Below are positions 2,978 to 5,972 of a stretch of 5,972 bases of DNA, piece after piece (within the stretch, counting starts at the first letter, position 1; each line of letters opens with the position of its first letter). The position numbers and the translations under genes were made by a program. The notes under the pieces are model-generated. The model saw only the letters and a list, made by a program, of their open reading frames with translations. It was not told the origin of the DNA and ran no database searches. This DNA comes from an uncultured Lachnospiraceae bacterium (lineage in GTDB: Bacteria > Bacillota > Clostridia > Lachnospirales > Lachnospiraceae): NCBI GenBank assembly GCA_910586405.1, contig CAJUII010000147.1, positions 1 through 5,972 on the forward strand, read 5' to 3'.

Positions 2978-5972
2978 AACAACGCGCCACGCCCACTGTA
3001 GCGTTCTCACCATTAATATTCCAGTTCTTTGCATTGGGCACATTGTCCTCGCCATATACAAACGCATCCGCAAGAACCTTTTCGCCGATTGCCTTCTCGT
3101 TCTTCTGCACAACACTGACAATCGTGTCATTTCCGCTGATGTAAACCTTGATATGGTCCATCACCTCAAAGCCGGAATCCTTACGCATGGTCTGCACCTT
3201 GCTGATGACCTCGTAGACAAAGCCCTCCTCGACAAGTTCCTCTGTGAGATTCGTGTCAAGCACGACCGTCACCGTATTGTCCGCCTCTGTCACATAGCCC
3301 TCTTTCTGGGAAATGTCAATCAGCAAGTCCTCCTCGGCAAGCTTCACCTCTGTTCCATTCACGTCAAACGCAATAACCCCGTCTGCCTTCAGCGCATCCA
3401 TCGCCGCATTTCCGTCAATCGTGGAAAGCTTTTCCCTGATGCCGCCAAGCTGCTTGCCGTACTTAGGTCCCACAGTCTTTAACTGCGGCTTAAAGGTGTA
3501 TGTCGTAAATTCCCGCACATCATCCGTAAACACCACCTTTTTGACATTCAGCTCATCCTCGATGATTTCCTGATAGAATGCGCCCAGTGTAAACGGCGCC
3601 TTGATAAACATGGTACTGATTGGCTGACGGTTCTTGATATTTGCCGTATTGCGGCACGCGCGTCCCATCACCACGGTCTTTAGCACTGCCTCCATATCCG
3701 TCTCGAGCTGCTTGTCAATGAACTTCTCGTCAACTGACGGGAAATCGCACAGATGGATACTTTCCGGCGCCGACGGATCGATACTGCAAACAAGATTTCG
3801 GTAAATGTCCTCCGTCATAAACGGAATCATCGGCGCCGCCGCCTTAGAGATGGTCACAAGTGCGGTGTAAAGTGTCATGTATGCGTTAATCTTGTCCTGT
3901 TCCATGCCCTTTGCCCAGAACCGTTCACGGCTGCGCCGTACATACCAGTTGCTCATCTCGTCCACAAACTCCTGCAAAGCGCGCGCCGCCTCGGGAATCC
4001 TGTAATTTTCAAGGTCATTGTCCACTGCGCCGACAACCGTGTTGAGCTTTGACAAGAGCCATTTGTCCATCACCGGAAGTTTGTCATACTCCAATGTATA
4101 CTTCGTCGCGTCAAAACCGTCAATATTTGCGTAGAGTACGAAAAACGCGTAAGTGTTCCACAGTGTTCCCATGAACTTGCGCTGTCCCTCCTGCACTGCC
4201 TTGCCGTGGAATCGGTTCGGAAGCCAAGGTGCGGAATTGACGTAAAAATACCAGCGGATTGCATCTGCCCCGTAGGTTTCCAGCGCCTCAAACGGGTCTA
4301 CCGCATTGCCTTTTGACTTGGACATCTTCTGCCCGTTCTCGTCCTGAACATGGCCAAGCACGATGACATTCTCATAGGGCGCCTTGTTAAACAACAGCGT
4401 GGATTCCGCCATCAGCGAGTAGAACCAGCCGCGCGTCTGGTCAACCGCCTCCGAGATAAACTGTGCCGGAAACTGCTGCTCGAACAATTCCTTATTTTCA
4501 AAAGGATAGTGGTGTTGTGCAAACGGCATGGCGCCGGAGTCAAACCAGCAGTCAATAACCTCTGGAACCCTGCGCATCTCCTTGCCGCAGTCCGGGCATT
4601 TAAAAGTCACCTCATCAATATAAGGCCTGTGCAGCTCGACTTTTACCGCGTCGGGATTCCCGCTTCGGTCCGCAAGCTCCTGCCTGCTGCCGATGCACTC
4701 CTGATGGCCGCACTCGCACTCCCACACATTGAGCGGCGTTCCCCAGTAACGGTTCCGCGAGATGCCCCAGTCCTGAATGTTCTCAAGCCAGTCGCCAAAA
4801 CGTCCTTTTCCGATGGACTCTGGAATCCAGTTGACTGTGTTGTTGTTGCGCACCAAGTCCTCTTTTACCGCTGTCATCTTGATAAACCATGACTCGCGCG
4901 CATAGTAGATTAACGGCGTGTCACAGCGCCAGCAGTGCGGATACTCATGCTCGAATTTCGGCGCGTCAAACAGCAGTCCCTTCTCCTCCAAGTCCTTCAA
5001 AATCATCGGGTCCGCCTTTTTCACGAAAACGCCAGCGTAGGAGGTCTCCTCTGTCATCTCGCCCTTTCCGTTAACAAGCTGTACAAACGGCAGCTCATAC
5101 TTTCTGCCGACATTGGCATCATCCTCACCAAACGCAGGGGCAATGTGTACGATGCCGGTACCGTCTGTCATTGTGACATACGTGTCACAAGTGATAAAAT
5201 GCGCCTTTTTGTGCTGCTTTTCAATGATGCCTGCCGCAAAGTCAAACAGCGGTACATACGCCTTGTACTCTAAATCCGTACCCTTGTAGGTTTCCAGCAC
5301 CTCATACGCCTTGTCGCCCTCATTTTCCGCCAGTTTGCCGAGCACCTTGTCGAGCAGCGCTTCCGCCATATAGTAAGTGCAGCCGTCCGCCGCCTTTACC
5401 TTACAGTATGTCTCATCGGGATTTACGCAGAGCGCCACATTGGACGGAAGTGTCCATGGCGTTGTCGTCCACGCGAGGAAATAAGCGTCCTCACCGACCA
5501 CCTGAAAGCGCACAACCGCGGAGCGCTCCTTTACGGTCTTATAGCCCTGCGCCACCTCCTGCGAGGACAAAGGCGTTCCGCAGCGCGGGCAGTACGGCAC
5601 AATCTTGAAGCCTTTATACAATAATTTTTTGTCCCAGATTTCTTTCAGCGCCCACCATTCGGACTCGATGAAATTGTCGTCATACGTCACATAGGGGTCG
5701 TCCATATCCGCCCAGAAGCCGACGGTTCCTGAGAAATCCTCCCACATGCCCTTGTATTTCCAGACAGACTCCTTGCACTTCTTGATAAACGGCTCCATGC
5801 CGTACTCCTCAATCTGGTCTTTGCCGTTCAAGCCCAAAAGCTTCTCTACCTCAAGCTCCACAGGAAGTCCGTGCGTGTCCCATCCTGCCTTTCTCGGCAC
5901 CATATATCCCTTCATGGTGCGGTAGCGCGGAATCATGTCCTTGATGACGCGCGTCAGCACATGGCCGATGTG
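2976..5972 (-). CDS. ileS: Isoleucyl-tRNA synthetase, eukaryote-like type (IleRS2), N-terminus outside window
   Basis: This cytoplasmic class I synthetase attaches isoleucine to tRNA-Ile using ATP and edits mischarged valine. The window shows 998 residues and is cut at the HIGH signature (5972-5961), so roughly the first 50 residues are missing; the GTG at 5960 is an internal Val. Numbering from that His as 1, visible parts are KAGWDTHGLPVE (28-39), CPRCG (128-132), the editing domain with TTTPWTLPSN (169-178) and HIAPAFGEDD (276-285), CWRC (347-350), WGISRNRYWGTPL (402-414), a Cys-rich insert with CEC (419-421) and CPDC (459-462), CWFDSGAMPF, and KMSKS (549-553, bases 4328-4314). The anticodon-binding helical domain follows, with NWYVRRSRERFW near 675. 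WGISRNRYWGTPL, the intact CPDC insert and the lack of a C-terminal CxxC zinc finger (the only Cys in the last 200 residues is the final one) indicate the IleRS2 type. Its control region (often a T-box in Firmicutes) would be beyond the window. Confidence 0.98.
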   Translation of the reverse strand, partial: HIGHVLTRVIKDMIPRYRTMKGYMVPRKAGWDTHGLPVELEVEKLLGLNGKDQIEEYGMEPFIKKCKESVWKYKGMWEDFSGTVGFWADMDDPYVTYDDNFIESEWWALKEIWDKKLLYKGFKIVPYCPRCGTPLSSQEVAQGYKTVKERSAVVRFQVVGEDAYFLAWTTTPWTLPSNVALCVNPDETYCKVKAADGCTYYMAEALLDKVLGKLAENEGDKAYEVLETYKGTDLEYKAYVPLFDFAAGIIEKQHKKAHFITCDTYVTMTDGTGIVHIAPAFGEDDANVGRKYELPFVQLVNGKGEMTEETSYAGVFVKKADPMILKDLEEKGLLFDAPKFEHEYPHCWRCDTPLIYYARESWFIKMTAVKEDLVRNNNTVNWIPESIGKGRFGDWLENIQDWGISRNRYWGTPLNVWECECGHQECIGSRQELADRSGNPDAVKVELHRPYIDEVTFKCPDCGKEMRRVPEVIDCWFDSGAMPFAQHHYPFENKELFEQQFPAQFISEAVDQTRGWFYSLMAESTLLFNKAPYENVIVLGHVQDENGQKMSKSKGNAVDPFEALETYGADAIRWYFYVNSAPWLPNRFHGKAVQEGQRKFMGTLWNTYAFFVLYANIDGFDATKYTLEYDKLPVMDKWLLSKLNTVVGAVDNDLENYRIPEAARALQEFVDEMSNWYVRRSRERFWAKGMEQDKINAYMTLYTALVTISKAAAPMIPFMTEDIYRNLVCSIDPSAPESIHLCDFPSVDEKFIDKQLETDMEAVLKTVVMGRACRNTANIKNRQPISTMFIKAPFTLGAFYQEIIEDELNVKKVVFTDDVREFTTYTFKPQLKTVGPKYGKQLGGIREKLSTIDGNAAMDALKADGVIAFDVNGTEVKLAEEDLLIDISQKEGYVTEADNTVTVVLDTNLTEELVEEGFVYEVISKVQTMRKDSGFEVMDHIKVYISGNDTIVSVVQKNEKAIGEKVLADAFVYGEDNVPNAKNWNINGENATVGVARC

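Noticed and set aside
2918..3130. 70-codon minus-strand frame ending at the hydrolase start
   Set aside because: It lies mostly inside the 3' end of ileS in another frame, has an Arg-rich composition, and carries no ribosome-binding site.
4350..4892. 180-codon plus-strand frame inside ileS
   Set aside because: It is antisense to conserved catalytic and insert regions of IleRS, and no motif is recognisable.
5958..5960. GTG as the start codon of ileS
   Set aside because: The bases just upstream encode the HIGH signature in the same frame, so this codon is the internal Val after HIGH and the gene continues beyond the window.

Overview
The window looks like chromosomal DNA of a low-to-moderate-GC Gram-positive anaerobe of the class Clostridia, most plausibly a Lachnospiraceae-like gut bacterium. 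This is an inference from three things: the eukaryote-like (type 2) isoleucyl-tRNA synthetase, the Bacillus YoaS/YozG-type membrane protein and regulator pair, and strong Shine-Dalgarno sites (AGGAGG, AGGAGA) ahead of most genes. No tRNA, rRNA, CRISPR array, transposase or integrase is visible.

Layout. The right half (2976-5972, minus strand) is a nearly complete ileS gene. The window edge cuts it exactly at the HIGH signature, so only the first few dozen N-terminal codons are missing. Next on the same strand comes a membrane-anchored alpha/beta-hydrolase (1851-2921), separated from ileS by 54 bases that hold a hairpin starting in the ileS stop codon. Twelve bases past the hydrolase stop, in the same frame, begins a 106-codon orphan ORF (1518-1838) with no ribosome-binding site. 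A 25-codon ORF with a strong ribosome-binding site overlaps its 3' end in another frame. This patch looks like a junction or a decaying gene remnant. A textbook sigma-A promoter (TTGACT-17-TATAAT) then drives a two-gene operon: a four-helix DUF2975 membrane protein (894-1436) and a small Cro/C1-type regulator (675-884), translationally coupled to it. An inverted repeat and a tandem repeat around this promoter are candidate operators.

The left 0.6 kb is on the plus strand. It holds the end of a small exported or membrane-anchored protein (1-287), a 70-residue two-helix membrane protein (395-607), and an intrinsic terminator (614-669) pointing toward the convergent regulator operon.

Functionally, ileS is housekeeping translation. 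The hydrolase probably acts outside the membrane on an unknown substrate. The DUF2975/regulator pair is probably a self-regulated membrane module of unknown role. The stretch left of about 1850 is visibly richer in A+T than ileS and is made of small accessory genes. No clearly new multi-gene system is visible. The most interesting parts are the operator architecture of the DUF2975 operon and the remnant at 1496-1850.
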